From Intestinibacter bartlettii (GTDB lineage Bacteria > Bacillota > Clostridia > Peptostreptococcales > Peptostreptococcaceae), in contig CP102273.1 of assembly GCA_025148965.1 (NCBI GenBank), positions 124,001 to 188,000 on the forward strand: DNA of 64,000 bases. The letters run 5' to 3'. Position numbers and translations under genes: made by a program. Positions within the stretch are counted from its first letter, which is position 1, and every line of letters starts with the position of its first letter. Below, one piece after another: positions 1 through 9,679 of the stretch. Below the pieces are notes generated by a model. That model did no database searches, was not told the origin of the DNA, and worked only from the letters and a program-made list of their open reading frames with translations.

Positions 1-2613
1 TAAATCTTTTAATTTTGCACCTAACATACATTTAGTAGCTAAATCTACTATTGGCACACCACTAACTTTACTTATATATGGTACTGTTCTACTTGCTCTT
101 GGGTTAACTTCTATGATGTATAATTCACCTTTGAATTCGATGAATTGGATATTAACCATTCCTAAAACATTAAGTTCTAATGATATTCTCTTAGTATAAT
201 CTAATATTTTAGCTTTTATATCATCAGATATATTTTGGCTTGGATACATTGTTATAGAGTCTCCAGAGTGAACCCCTGCTCTTTCTAAATGTTCCATTAT
301 ACCTGGTATTAATATATCTTCTTTATCGCATATAGCGTCTACTTCAATTTCTCTACCAACTAGATATTTATCTATCAATACTGGATTTTTACTATCTCTT
401 TCGAATGCACTATCAAGATACGCTTTTAATTTTGCTTCGTTATAAGTTATTTCCATACCTTGACCACCAAGTACATAAGATGGTCTAACTAAAACTGGGT
501 ATCCAATTTCGCTAGCATGTTTTACACCTTCTTCAGTAGACCATACAGCTATACCTTTTGGTCTGTTGATATTTAATTTTTCTAGTAATTCATCAAATTT
601 TTCTCTATCTTCTGCTGCATCTATGTCTGCAAAGTCAGTTCCTAATATAGGTATATTCTTTTCATCTAGGAATTTAGCTAATTTTATAGCTGTTTGACCA
701 CCGAATTGTAAGATTACACCTTCTGGTTTTTCTTTTTCTATTATATTTAGAACTTCTTCTTCTGTTAATGGCTCAAAATATAATTTATCAGAAGTATCGA
801 AGTCAGTACTTACTGTTTCTGGATTGTTATTTACTATTATAGTCTCTATATCTAATTTTCTTAATGCCTTTATACAGTGAACTGAACAATAGTCAAATTC
901 TATACCTTGACCTATTCTTATTGGTCCAGAACCTAAAACAACTATTTTTCTCTTGTCACTCACTACAACTTCATCATATTCTTCATAAGTTGAGTAGTAG
1001 TATGGAGATAATGCATCAAATTCTCCACCACATGTATCAACCATTTTATAAGCTGCATGAATATTATATAAAGATCTTAATTCATAAACTTTTTCTGGAC
1101 TTATTTTCATTAAATCGGCTATACCTTTATCTGAAAATCCTTTTTTCTTAAGAGTATTTAAGTAATCTTTACTTACATCTTCTATTTTCATAGTTTTTAA
1201 TTTTTCTTCTTGTTTAACTATCCAATCTATTCTGTATAAGAACCATTTGTCTACACCAGTGATTTTTTCTATCATATCGATGCTGTAGCCTCTTCTTATC
1301 ATTTCAGCTAAGTCGAATAATCTTTCGTCATCCGGCATAACTACTCTTTCTTTTAATTCTTCTATCGTTCTTTGTTCAGATGGTTTATGTATTAAAGAGT
1401 ATTTTCCGATTTCTAGAGATCTTATACCTTTTAATAATGCAGCTTCGAAGTTACTTCCGATACTCATTATCTCCCCTGTTGCCATCATTTTTGTTCCAAG
1501 TCTTCTATTTGCTTGTTTAAATTTATCAAATGGCCATTTTGGTATTTTAACAACAACATAATCAAGAGTTGGTTCGAAACAAGCTTTTGTTTTCTTAGTT
1601 ACTGCATTTTCTATTTCATCTAATGTATAACCTAAAGCTATTTTAGCTGCAACTTTTGCTATTGGATAACCAGTTGCTTTTGACGCTAATGCTGATGATC
1701 TACTAACTCTTGGGTTGATTTCTATTATTGCATATTCTAATCTGTGAGGATGTAATGCGATTTGTACGTTACAACCACCTTTTACTTCGATTGCATTTAT
1801 TATTTCAATTGAAGCTGTTCTTAGTAATTGGTATTCTTTATCGCTTAAAGTCTGAGATGGAGCTACAACTATACTGTCCCCAGTATGTACACCAACAGGG
1901 TCCACATTTTCCATATTACAAACAGTTATGCAATTTCCGTTTCCATCTCTCATTACTTCATATTCGATTTCTTTCCAACCTTTTATACTTTTTTCTATAA
2001 GAACTTGAGTAACTGGACTAAGTTGTAAACCGTGAGTAAGGATTTCTATTAATTCCTCTTTGTTTTCAGCTATACCACCACCAGTTCCTCCTAGTGTATA
2101 AGCAGGTCTTATAATTACTGGATATCCTATTTTTTCAGCATATATTATACCATCTTCTAAATTTGTAACTATATCACTTTCTATTACTGGTTGGTTGATA
2201 CTTCTCATCATTTCCCTGAATTCATCTCTGTCTTCACCTTTTTTGATTGATTTTATTGAAGTACCAATTACTTTTACTCCGTATTTATCTAATATACCAG
2301 CATCCGCTAATTCTACTGCTAAGTTAAGTGCTGTTTGACCACCCATACCTGCAAGTAAACTATCTGGTCTTTCTTTTTCTATTACTTTTTCTATTGCTTC
2401 TATTGTAAGAGGTTCTATGTAAATTTTATGAGCTACTTCTTTGTCAGTCATTATTGTTGCTGGGTTTGAGTTTATTAATACAACTTCTACACCTTCTTCT
2501 TTTAATGCTTCACAAGCTTGTGTTCCTGAGTAGTCAAATTCCGCTGCTTGACCGATTATTATTGGTCCTGATCCTAACACTAATGTTTTCTTTATACTAT
2601 CTATTTTAGGCAT
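1..2613 (-). CDS. carB: Carbamoyl phosphate synthase large subunit, 3' end cut by the window
   Basis: The ammonia-using large subunit makes carbamoyl phosphate from bicarbonate, ATP and ammonia channelled from CarA, for pyrimidines and arginine. The reading frame is open from the ATG at 2613 (preceded by GAAGGAG) to the window edge, giving 871 codons of a protein usually about 1070 residues long. The start [18 protein letters not shown] is typical. The first ATP-grasp half shows [18 protein letters not shown], and a second homologous half begins near residue 555 with [20 protein letters not shown] and later [14 protein letters not shown]. The missing part is the end of the second ATP-grasp half and the MGS-like allosteric domain. 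It lies 38 bp downstream of carA and is the third gene of the pyrF-carA-carB operon. Confidence 0.97.
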   Translation of the reverse strand, partial: MPKIDSIKKTLVLGSGPIIIGQAAEFDYSGTQACEALKEEGVEVVLINSNPATIMTDKEVAHKIYIEPLTIEAIEKVIEKERPDSLLAGMGGQTALNLAVELADAGILDKYGVKVIGTSIKSIKKGEDRDEFREMMRSINQPVIESDIVTNLEDGIIYAEKIGYPVIIRPAYTLGGTGGGIAENKEELIEILTHGLQLSPVTQVLIEKSIKGWKEIEYEVMRDGNGNCITVCNMENVDPVGVHTGDSIVVAPSQTLSDKEYQLLRTASIEIINAIEVKGGCNVQIALHPHRLEYAIIEINPRVSRSSALASKATGYPIAKVAAKIALGYTLDEIENAVTKKTKACFEPTLDYVVVKIPKWPFDKFKQANRRLGTKMMATGEIMSIGSNFEAALLKGIRSLEIGKYSLIHKPSEQRTIEELKERVVMPDDERLFDLAEMIRRGYSIDMIEKITGVDKWFLYRIDWIVKQEEKLKTMKIEDVSKDYLNTLKKKGFSDKGIADLMKISPEKVYELRSLYNIHAAYKMVDTCGGEFDALSPYYYSTYEEYDEVVVSDKRKIVVLGSGPIRIGQGIEFDYCSVHCIKALRKLDIETIIVNNNPETVSTDFDTSDKLYFEPLTEEEVLNIIEKEKPEGVILQFGGQTAIKLAKFLDEKNIPILGTDFADIDAAEDREKFDELLEKLNINRPKGIAVWSTEEGVKHASEIGYPVLVRPSYVLGGQGMEITYNEAKLKAYLDSAFERDSKNPVLIDKYLVGREIEVDAICDKEDILIPGIMEHLERAGVHSGDSITMYPSQNISDDIKAKILDYTKRISLELNVLGMVNIQFIEFKGELYIIEVNPRASRTVPYISKVSGVPIVDLATKCMLGAKLKDL

Positions 2614-2651
2614 AATTTTTTCTCCTTCACAAAATATTTATAACGTTCTAA

Positions 2652-3710
2652 TTATTTATTATTTAATACATCTAAGAATTTATCGAATATATATTGGCTG
2701 TCTTTTGGTCCTGGACAAGCTTCTGGGTGATATTGCACACTATATATTGGTAATTCTTTATGTCTCATTCCTTCAACTGTATTATCGTTTAAGTTGACTT
2801 GAGTTACATTCATGCATTCTGGCACATCAGTTACATAGTAACCGTGGTTTTGTGCAGTTATAAATACTTTATTTTCTTCGAAATCTTTTACAGGATGATT
2901 TCCACCTCTATGTCCGAATTTAAGTTTTCCTGTTTTTCCACCAAATACTCTAGCTAAGATTTGATGTCCTAAACATATTCCTACTATAGGTTTTTTACCT
3001 ATCATTTTCTTAACATTTCCTACTATCTCATCTAGGTCATCTGGGTCCCCAGGTCCATTTGATAAGAATATTAAATCTGGATCATCATTTAATACTTCTT
3101 CTGCCGTTGTAGTTGCAGGATATACTGTTACGTCACATCCTCTGTTTATGAAGTTTTCTATTATATTTTGTTTTACTCCGTAGTCCATAACAGCAACTTT
3201 TGCTCCACTACCTTGGAAATATTCTTTTTCTTTTCTTGAAACATCATAAACTGCATATGTATTATCAAATTTGTCTATTTTAGGTTGAACACTTTCAAGT
3301 GTAGCATTATTATCTAATGTTATGATTCCTCTCATTGTTCCTTGATTTCTAAGGATTTTTGTTAACGCTCTTGTATCTATTCCTTCAAGCCCTATTATTT
3401 TATTTTGTTTTAAATAAACATCTAAGCTCATTTCATTTCTAAAGTTATTAGGTGTGTCACTTTTTTCTCTAACGATAAATCCTTTAACACATACATTTCT
3501 TGATTGTACATCTTCTAAATTGATTCCATAGTTTCCTATTAATGGGTAAGTCATAGTTACTATTTGTCCATAATAAGAAGGGTCTGTTAACACTTCCCCA
3601 TAGCCAGTCATAGAAGTATTGAAAACTACTTCCCCAACAGATTCTTCTAAATAACCAAATGCTTTACCTTTAAAAACAGTACCGTCTTCTAATATTAATC
3701 TTGCTTTCAT
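2652..3710 (-). CDS. carA: Carbamoyl phosphate synthase small (glutaminase) subunit
   Basis: The 352-residue protein is full length for CarA. It hydrolyses glutamine and passes ammonia to CarB. The N-terminal small-subunit domain (KARLILEDGTVFKGKAFGY, then FNTSMTGYGEVLTDPSYYGQ) is followed by a class I glutamine amidotransferase domain from about residue 170. That domain carries the nucleophile motif GICLGHQIL near residue 246 and the His/Glu pair in QYHPEACPGP near residue 330. The ATG at 3710 follows GAGGGAAG. It starts 12 bp after the pyrF stop, so the two genes are co-transcribed and share the pyrimidine attenuators upstream of pyrF. Confidence 0.98.
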   Translation of the reverse strand: MKARLILEDGTVFKGKAFGYLEESVGEVVFNTSMTGYGEVLTDPSYYGQIVTMTYPLIGNYGINLEDVQSRNVCVKGFIVREKSDTPNNFRNEMSLDVYLKQNKIIGLEGIDTRALTKILRNQGTMRGIITLDNNATLESVQPKIDKFDNTYAVYDVSRKEKEYFQGSGAKVAVMDYGVKQNIIENFINRGCDVTVYPATTTAEEVLNDDPDLIFLSNGPGDPDDLDEIVGNVKKMIGKKPIVGICLGHQILARVFGGKTGKLKFGHRGGNHPVKDFEENKVFITAQNHGYYVTDVPECMNVTQVNLNDNTVEGMRHKELPIYSVQYHPEACPGPKDSQYIFDKFLDVLNNK

Positions 3711-3722
3711 ATAACTTCCCTC

Positions 3723-4439
3723 CTATGCGTTTTCAATCTCTTTAACTATATCTATAGCTGATTGTTTTGGATTTTCAGCTTGTGTTATTGGTCTTCCAAC
3801 TACCATATAATGCGCTCCATTTTGGATTGCTTGCGCTGGAGTAACAACTCTTTTTTGATCTCCTACTGCTGCTGATTGAGGTCTTATTCCTGGGCACACA
3901 GTTACAAAATCTTTGCCACAAGCTTCAACTATTTTATCTACTTCTTTAGCTGAACATACAACTCCATCTATTCCTGATTTTTTAGCTAATTTTGCTCTTT
4001 TTATAGCTAATTCTTCAGTTGTCATATTGCAACCAATGTCTTGTAAATCTTCATTACTTAGCGAAGTTAAAACTGTAACTCCAACTATTATTGGTTTTTC
4101 AATATTTAATCTTTCTGCTTCTTGTTTTGCTATTTCAGCACATTGTCTCATTCCTTCAAAGTCTGAAACATGTATTGTCATCATCCAAACATTATCTTTT
4201 ATTGCAGCTTTTACTGCACTCTTCATAGTGTTTGGTATGTCGTGGAATTTAAGGTCTAGGAATACTTTTTTTCCTTTTTCTCTTAGATACTCCACTGTTC
4301 TCCCCTTAGTAGCAACATATTGTTCTAGTCCTACTTTAAATATATCCACACTGTCTTCCAGTTGATCTATTAATTCTTTAGCTTTATCAAAGTCGTCTGT
4401 GTCAATAGCTACTATTAACTTTTCTTTCCCATTTATCAT
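3723..4439 (-). CDS. pyrF: Orotidine 5'-phosphate decarboxylase
   Basis: The 238-residue protein catalyses the last step of UMP synthesis, OMP to UMP plus CO2. The start KLIVAIDTDDFDKAKELI is the first beta strand of the OMPDC barrel. The catalytic Asp-Lys motif is visible as FLDLKFHDIPNT near residues 60-71, and the C-terminal phosphate-binding segment as YMVVGRPITQAENP. It is the first gene of pyrF-carA-carB and sits directly behind two tandem PyrR-type attenuators, so UMP/UTP feedback through PyrR is the probable control. No pyrB, pyrC, pyrD or pyrE is seen here; they may follow carB beyond the window edge. Confidence 0.97.
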   Translation of the reverse strand: MINGKEKLIVAIDTDDFDKAKELIDQLEDSVDIFKVGLEQYVATKGRTVEYLREKGKKVFLDLKFHDIPNTMKSAVKAAIKDNVWMMTIHVSDFEGMRQCAEIAKQEAERLNIEKPIIVGVTVLTSLSNEDLQDIGCNMTTEELAIKRAKLAKKSGIDGVVCSAKEVDKIVEACGKDFVTVCPGIRPQSAAVGDQKRVVTPAQAIQNGAHYMVVGRPITQAENPKQSAIDIVKEIENA

Positions 4440-4473
4440 TTTATACTCTCCTTCTTAATAAAGCCTTACTTTA

Positions 4474-4570
4474 AAAAAAGCCCTTACACCATAGAGGTAT
4501 AAGGACTTTGTATACATAAATAACTAACTGTTAACTATGAAGTATCTTTATCAGCCTCTCTGGACTATTT
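4474..4570 (-). promoter_or_regulatory. Promoter-distal PyrR-type attenuator of pyrF-carA-carB
   Basis: Read on the minus strand, the segment contains AGTCCAGAGAGGCT (4553-4566), an exact fit to the PyrR-binding anti-antiterminator loop. It is followed by a terminator hairpin at 4474-4508 whose arms are AAGTCCTTATACC and GGTGTAAGGGCTT, with a run of T. PyrR bound to UMP is known to stabilise the anti-antiterminator and allow termination. This copy lies just upstream of pyrF. Confidence 0.85.
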
Positions 4571-4603
4571 TAAAAGACTTTATTATGTTTTTATTTTATA
4601 TAT

Positions 4604-4745
4604 AAAAAAACCTCTAGTCATTAACCAGAGGTATAAATAATCTCAATAGATATGTTTAAAGATGCACTTAGCTCACTGTCTAAGTATGCTTCTAAATACA
4701 ATATATTTATTATTAAATTACTTTATATTCTCTCTGGAATAATTT
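4604..4745 (-). promoter_or_regulatory. Promoter-proximal PyrR-type attenuator of pyrF-carA-carB
   Basis: On the minus strand ATTCCAGAGAGAAT (4727-4740) keeps the CCAGAGAG core of a PyrR site but lacks the usual GGCT end. About 95 bp downstream is a terminator hairpin at 4604-4632 (arms CCTCTGGTTA and TGACTAGAGG, then seven T). Two attenuators in series give two chances to stop before pyrF. PyrR itself is not encoded in the window. Confidence 0.75.
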
Positions 4746-4850
4746 AAAGTTTTATTTAAATTTTGCATAGCTTATATAGATTATTGCACTTATTTATTAA
4801 TATGTCAACCTTTGTTTAAATATGATTAATATAATTATTTTTTATTAAAT

Positions 4851-5651
4851 CTATATAGTCTTTTCTAAAACACTTATAAAATATAATTTTTTTCGCTTAT
4901 TTTTTACATCAAATTTTCTATATTCTATCTCTATATTATCATATCTGCAACCAATCTCAAAATGTTTTAATGCAACACCCATACTCATTTTTATATATTT
5001 TTCTATATCAGATTTTTTCTTGTGTTCATTTTCAAATATATCAAAACCATTTTCTCTTTGTTCTAATGTCCACGGCTGGCAATTGCTAATTGATGGTGCC
5101 ACTCTCAATGCATTTAAAGCATTAAACCATTTTTCATCATATGTTTTACATATATGTTTCATTTTGTGTCTATCATGTATTGCTGAAGATGATCTAAATA
5201 GTGCCTCCCCTTCTTCTGGATATCCAAATGCAATTATTGCTTGAGGATATTCTATTTCTGATTCATCCTGTCCATCTATTTTATCTAAATTAACAAATTC
5301 TTCTACTTCATCCCTGCTTAGCATACATTTTAACCATGTTGTTCCTAGACCTAGACAAGCCATTTCTAGTGTAACTTCTTGTAATGCATATCCTATATTC
5401 TCTAGATAATTTTCCCCTTGATTACTAGTTATTAATATATAATGAGGTGCTTTTATTTGAATTTTATTGTGCGTTGAAAAATTAATCAAATGTCCTCTAT
5501 CAATTACATGGGCTTTTATATTTAAATTTGAATTTAGATAAGTTATATTGCTACATAATTTCTTTACTTCTTCCATTAAAAATTCTGTTATCGGTTTTGT
5601 TGAATAAAATTCTATAGACTTTCTATAGAAAATAGCATCATATAACTCCAT
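4851..5651 (-). CDS. Nitroreductase-family protein (putative TM1586-type)
   Basis: The 266-residue protein starts MELYDAIFYRKSIEFYSTKPI, the usual R-x-S entry of nitroreductase-fold flavoproteins. It contains YALQEVTLEMACLGLGTTW, the helix and glycine motif that packs against FMN, and a second half around ALRVAPSISNCQPW that resembles another R-x-APS nitroreductase motif. This double-motif layout fits the TM1586-like putative nitroreductases, which bind FMN and have poorly known substrates. The ATG at 5651 follows AGGAGG. It is a single gene, divergent from the aminopeptidase gene. No substrate can be deduced. Confidence 0.8.
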   Translation of the reverse strand: MELYDAIFYRKSIEFYSTKPITEFLMEEVKKLCSNITYLNSNLNIKAHVIDRGHLINFSTHNKIQIKAPHYILITSNQGENYLENIGYALQEVTLEMACLGLGTTWLKCMLSRDEVEEFVNLDKIDGQDESEIEYPQAIIAFGYPEEGEALFRSSSAIHDRHKMKHICKTYDEKWFNALNALRVAPSISNCQPWTLEQRENGFDIFENEHKKKSDIEKYIKMSMGVALKHFEIGCRYDNIEIEYRKFDVKNKRKKLYFISVLEKTI

Positions 5652-5953
5652 CCATTTCCTCCTATTAAATTTATTATATTATTTAATGTATAAATTATAA
5701 CTATATCATATGTTAATATTATATGCTTTTTATGTCACAAATTAAAGAGCTCAAATGCTTAAAATTTTCTAAATATTTTTCACATAAAACCTGATATTTG
5801 GGTATATATTTTTTGTTTACTATAATACTAAATAAATAACAAGAAAACCATTATTTTGTATAAATACAATGGTATAATTTAGGAGTGGCTATTTATAGAA
5901 TTATACTTAATACTATAAACTTAAAATTACATAATATTGAAAGGAGCTTTTTT
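5652..5953. other. Intergenic region between divergent nitroreductase and aminopeptidase genes
   Basis: About 300 bp of AT-rich DNA with no open frame of note. It must hold both promoters. A TATAAT-like hexamer at about 5820-5826 on the plus strand could serve the aminopeptidase gene, but I cannot assign a convincing -35 box. Confidence 0.5.
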
Positions 5954-7180
5954 ATGGATTTTAATACAAAATTACAAAAATACGCAGAATTAGCAGTTAA
6001 AACTGGAGTAAATATACAACCTGGACAAACTCTTCTTGTAAGAACACCTATTGAATGTGCTGAATACGTAAGATATGTTGTTGAAGAGGCTTACAAAGCT
6101 GGAGCTAAAAATGTTCATATAGAATGGTCTGATGAAAAATGTAGCTTAATAAAATATTTAAATGCACCTGATGAGGCTTTCGAAGAATTCCCAAGATGGA
6201 TTTCCGACCAATATCTTGATATAGCAAAAGAAGGCGGTGCATTCTTAACTATATATGCACAAGATCCTGATTTATTAAAAAATGTAGACCCAAAAAGAAT
6301 TGCAGAGTATCAAAAAGTATCAGGCCAGGCATTAAAAGAATGGCGTGGATATACTTTAACAAATAAATGTAGATGGAGTATCGTTTCTATTCCTACTGCT
6401 GCTTGGGCCAAAAAAATCTTCCCTGATGTTTCTGAACAAGAGGCAATGGACAAACTTTGGGACTTAATTTTCAAATGTTCAAGAGTTACAGATGACCCAA
6501 TTGAAGCATGGAAAGAACATAATAATAATCTTAAGGAAAAAACTGATTTCTTAAATAGCAAGAAATTTAAAACTTTAAAATATAAATCAAAAATAACTGA
6601 TTTAACTGTTGAAATGCCAGAAGGTCATATTTGGGAAAGTGGAAGTGAAAAAGATGTAAATGGAATTGAATTCAATCCAAATATGCCAACAGAAGAAATC
6701 TTCTGCTTACCTCACAAATACGGAGTAAATGGAACACTTGCAAGCACAAAACCACTTGTTTATGGTGGAAATGTAATAAACGATTTTGTACTTAAATTCG
6801 AAAAAGGTAGAATAGTAGATTTCACTGCTAAGGAAGGAGAAGAAACTCTTAGACATCTAATAGAAACAGACGAAGGTTCTCATTACTTAGGTGAAATTGC
6901 TCTAGTACCTTACTCTTCTCCAATTTCCGATACTAATACAGTATTCTATAACACATTATACGATGAAAATGCATCTTGCCACTTTGCAATAGGTTCTGCA
7001 TATTCATCTTGTATAGAAGGTGGAAATGACATCAAAGCAGAAGACTTCGATAAATACGGAATAAACGATAGTCTTACTCATGTTGACTTCATGGTAGGTT
7101 CTGCTGATTTAGATATCGTTGGTATTACTCATGATGGTGAGGAAATTCAAATATTTAAAGACGGAAACTGGGCTTTTTAA
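5954..7180 (+). CDS. Family M29 aminopeptidase
   Basis: The 408-residue protein is the usual length of clostridial M29 (AmpS/PepS/aminopeptidase T) metallo-exopeptidases, cytosolic enzymes that remove N-terminal residues from peptides. The N-terminal domain starts MDFNTKLQKYAELAVKTGVN. The metal-binding C-terminal domain shows ETDEGSHYLGEIALVPY, CHFAIGSAYSSCIEGG and THVDFMVGSADLDI, which supply the conserved acidic and His ligands. I chose the ATG at 5954 because GAAAGGAG sits just upstream; an in-frame earlier start at 5885 would add 23 residues unlike the family and lies before that ribosome site. It is single and convergent with the LysR gene, sharing a bidirectional terminator. Confidence 0.93.
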   Translation: MDFNTKLQKYAELAVKTGVNIQPGQTLLVRTPIECAEYVRYVVEEAYKAGAKNVHIEWSDEKCSLIKYLNAPDEAFEEFPRWISDQYLDIAKEGGAFLTIYAQDPDLLKNVDPKRIAEYQKVSGQALKEWRGYTLTNKCRWSIVSIPTAAWAKKIFPDVSEQEAMDKLWDLIFKCSRVTDDPIEAWKEHNNNLKEKTDFLNSKKFKTLKYKSKITDLTVEMPEGHIWESGSEKDVNGIEFNPNMPTEEIFCLPHKYGVNGTLASTKPLVYGGNVINDFVLKFEKGRIVDFTAKEGEETLRHLIETDEGSHYLGEIALVPYSSPISDTNTVFYNTLYDENASCHFAIGSAYSSCIEGGNDIKAEDFDKYGINDSLTHVDFMVGSADLDIVGITHDGEEIQIFKDGNWAF

Positions 7181-7232
7181 TAATATGATTTATTAATCTC
7201 AGTTTATAAATTAGATATTTATTTTGACACAT

Positions 7233-7270
7233 AAATAAGTGCTGAAAAACATCTTTTCGGCACTTATTTT
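7233..7270. terminator. Bidirectional terminator between aminopeptidase and LysR genes
   Basis: A perfect hairpin with arms AAATAAGTGCTGAAAA and TTTTCGGCACTTATTT around a 5-base loop. T-rich ends on both strands fit termination of the two convergent genes. Confidence 0.8.
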
Positions 7271-7279
7271 CTATCTATA

Positions 7280-8158
7280 TTAAAAGCTACTTTTTCTAAT
7301 CATATCTAACAAATTTCTTGCACTTCTAGGTAAATATTTATTTTCCATCCAAGCTACTGATATTTGTGTTTTAAGCTCCTCTTCATCAAGTTCATAAACT
7401 TCAATTTCCTTATTTGAATTGTCGATAATAGATTTAGGTACTATTCCTATTGCTAGCCCAGCTTGTGCCCATGCTATTGTCGTTCTTGAATCGTCATTAA
7501 GACAATATATATTCGCTTTCACTTTGTTCAGTTGTAATACATCCATTATTAATTTTTCATATCTTCTGTATATTACAATCGGTTTTCCATCTAAATCTTT
7601 TGACTCTATTTTTTCTCTATATTCAAAACCGAATTTTTCACCATTTTTATTAACTACAACCACCATCGGCTCTGTTCTTAAATTTAAACAACATAAATTT
7701 TCACTATTAAAAGGAGTCCTCACAACACCTATATCTACAATTCCTCTTTCTATCATGTCTACAACTTCATATGTATTTCCTTCATATAACTCAAATTTCA
7801 CCTTTGGATATTGTTTTGCATATGGAGATATAAGTTCATTTGGAATAAATTGATTACACGTTGAAACTGCTCCAATCTTTAGTACTCCTTCTATACCAGA
7901 TTTAAAATCCTCAACCTCATTTAATGTTGATTCAAATACATTCACCATGTCTTTTCCTCTTTTATATAAAAGATTTCCAACATCAGTAAGCGTAACTTTC
8001 CTGCTTCCTCTTTCAATTAATTTTACTCCTAGTTCCGCTTCTAAAGCTTTTAATTGATTACTTAGTGGTGGTTGTGATATATGTAATTTTTGGGCTGCTT
8101 TTGTGATATTTCCCTCTTCAACAATAGTTATAAAATTTATAAGTTGTTTTATATCCAT
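7280..8158 (-). CDS. LysR-family transcriptional regulator
   Basis: The 292-residue protein has the LysR winged helix-turn-helix at residues 1-60 (MDIKQLINFITIVEEGNITKAAQKLHISQPPLSNQLK), the linker helix, and a type 2 periplasmic-binding-like effector domain from about residue 90. The start at 8158 is chosen because AGGGGG lies 5-10 bases upstream; an earlier in-frame start at 8188 would cover that site. It is divergent from the two chromate-transporter subunit genes at 8342-9450, with about 180 bp between, which is the classical LysR arrangement. I infer that it controls them. The effector is unknown. Confidence 0.93.
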   Translation of the reverse strand: MDIKQLINFITIVEEGNITKAAQKLHISQPPLSNQLKALEAELGVKLIERGSRKVTLTDVGNLLYKRGKDMVNVFESTLNEVEDFKSGIEGVLKIGAVSTCNQFIPNELISPYAKQYPKVKFELYEGNTYEVVDMIERGIVDIGVVRTPFNSENLCCLNLRTEPMVVVVNKNGEKFGFEYREKIESKDLDGKPIVIYRRYEKLIMDVLQLNKVKANIYCLNDDSRTTIAWAQAGLAIGIVPKSIIDNSNKEIEVYELDEEELKTQISVAWMENKYLPRSARNLLDMIRKSSF

Positions 8159-8341
8159 CTCAATCCCCCTCTTATAATTTTTGAACAAGCATATTTTTCT
8201 ATAGCCTACAAAAACTAAATAAAATTTACTTTTATTTTAACTATACTAAAAAAGTATATTACCTATATTTATTATATATTTTTAATATATATATAACTAT
8301 GCTAAAATTTTCTTATAAACTTTAGGAAGGGGATTTTTAAT

Positions 8342-8890
8342 ATGAATATTTTACTCGACTTATTTTTAACCTTCGCACGAATTGGGGGTTTAACATTTGG
8401 CGGTGGATATGCAATGTTACCAATTTTACAAAGAGAGGTCGCCGAAAATAAAAAATGGACTACAGAAGAGGAATTAATGGATTATTATGCTATAGGTCAA
8501 TGTACACCTGGAGTTATAGCTGTTAATGTTGCTACTTTTATTGGTTATAAAATAGCTGGTATTATCGGCGGGATTATAGCTACTTTAGGAGTAATAACAC
8601 CATCAGTAATAATTATCACGTTAATTGCTGCATTTCTTACTAACTTCGCCGACTTACCAATTGTAATCCATGCATTTAATGGTGTCAGAGTTTGTGTATG
8701 TGTATTAATTTTAAATGCTATTATTAAACTTGGTAAAAAATCTATAGTTGATAAATTGACTTTTGCTATATTTATAGCTGTTTCAATATTATCAATAGTT
8801 ACAAGCTTATCTCCTATTATCTATATAATTATCTCTGGAGTTATAGGAGCTCTAATTTATAAATTTAGAGGAGGTAAAGAAGAATGTTAA
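8342..8890 (+). CDS. Chromate transporter family (ChrA) subunit, first half
   Basis: The 182-residue membrane protein is a half-size CHR-family transporter. The signature FARIGGLTFGGGYAMLPILQ near residues 10-30 and CTPGVIAVNVATFIGY near residue 56 are the conserved N-terminal motifs, followed by four or five hydrophobic segments. Split CHR pairs are common in Firmicutes and both halves are needed for transport in characterised cases. Its substrate here is not proven to be chromate; sulfate-like oxyanions or other anions are possible. AGGAAGGGG precedes the ATG. The stop overlaps the next start by 7 bases, so translation is coupled. Confidence 0.9.
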   Translation: MNILLDLFLTFARIGGLTFGGGYAMLPILQREVAENKKWTTEEELMDYYAIGQCTPGVIAVNVATFIGYKIAGIIGGIIATLGVITPSVIIITLIAAFLTNFADLPIVIHAFNGVRVCVCVLILNAIIKLGKKSIVDKLTFAIFIAVSILSIVTSLSPIIYIIISGVIGALIYKFRGGKEEC

Positions 8891-9450
8891 TACTTGTTAG
8901 ATTATTTTATGAGTTTTTTAAAACTGGCCTTTTTGCAATTGGTGGTGGTCTTGCCACAATGCCATTTTTATATAATATAAGCGAAAGTACTGGATGGTTT
9001 TCAAGAAGTGATTTAACTAATATGATAGCTGTTTCTGAATCTACACCAGGTCCTTTAGGTGTAAATATGGCTACTTATGTTGGTTTTTCAGTATCGGGAA
9101 TTTCTGGAGGAATAATTGCAACTTTAGGATTAGTTTGTCCAGCAGTAGTTATAATAATTATTATCTCTAAATTTTTAAATAAATTTAAGGAAAATCCATA
9201 TGTAGAGGCAGTTTTCCATACAATAAGACCAACTTCTACAGGTTTAATTGTTGGAGCTTGTTGGGGTGTTGTAGAAATAACTATGTTTTATGTTGATAAA
9301 TTTAATATTAGTTCAAAACTTATAGATCTATTTAACTTTAAATCTATTATTTTTGCACTCATATTATTCTTCTTAATAAAATATACAAAAAAGCATCCAG
9401 TTATATATATAGCTCTTTCTGCAGTAGTTGGTATTTTATTATCGTTTTAA
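8884..9450 (+). CDS. Chromate transporter family (ChrA) subunit, second half
   Basis: The 188-residue membrane protein is paralogous to the preceding gene: it repeats the motif pattern FFKTGLFAIGGGLATMPFL and ESTPGPLGVNMATYVGF. Together they form a two-gene CHR transporter equal to one long-chain ChrA. Its ATG lies inside the end of the previous gene, and a terminator follows directly. The divergent LysR gene is the likely regulator. Confidence 0.9.
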   Translation: MLILVRLFYEFFKTGLFAIGGGLATMPFLYNISESTGWFSRSDLTNMIAVSESTPGPLGVNMATYVGFSVSGISGGIIATLGLVCPAVVIIIIISKFLNKFKENPYVEAVFHTIRPTSTGLIVGACWGVVEITMFYVDKFNISSKLIDLFNFKSIIFALILFFLIKYTKKHPVIYIALSAVVGILLSF

Positions 9451-9465
9451 ATTATTTTTTACAAA

Positions 9466-9497
9466 ACAAAAAGAGGCTATCACATAGCCTCTTTTTG
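9466..9497 (+). terminator. Terminator of the chromate transporter pair
   Basis: Hairpin with arms AAAAAGAGGCTAT and ATAGCCTCTTTTT around CAC, 15 bp after the second subunit's stop; the T-rich 3' arm provides the U tract. Confidence 0.85.
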
Positions 9498-9679
9498 TGT
9501 TGACGAGAAATTTTTAATTTAACATCATTAATTAAAATTTATATAAACTTCTAAATTAATGACCTATATTCAATATAATAGCACATTTTGCTATATTATT
9601 TAAGTGGAAAAATAAATTTATTCCCTTAAATATCTTTTATATTTTAACATACTTTTATACTTGATTTCCACATTATTTT

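Noticed and set aside
864-2000. Plus-strand open frames inside carB
   Set aside because: Low-complexity Leu/Tyr/His-rich translations antisense to a clear gene; shadows of its codon use.
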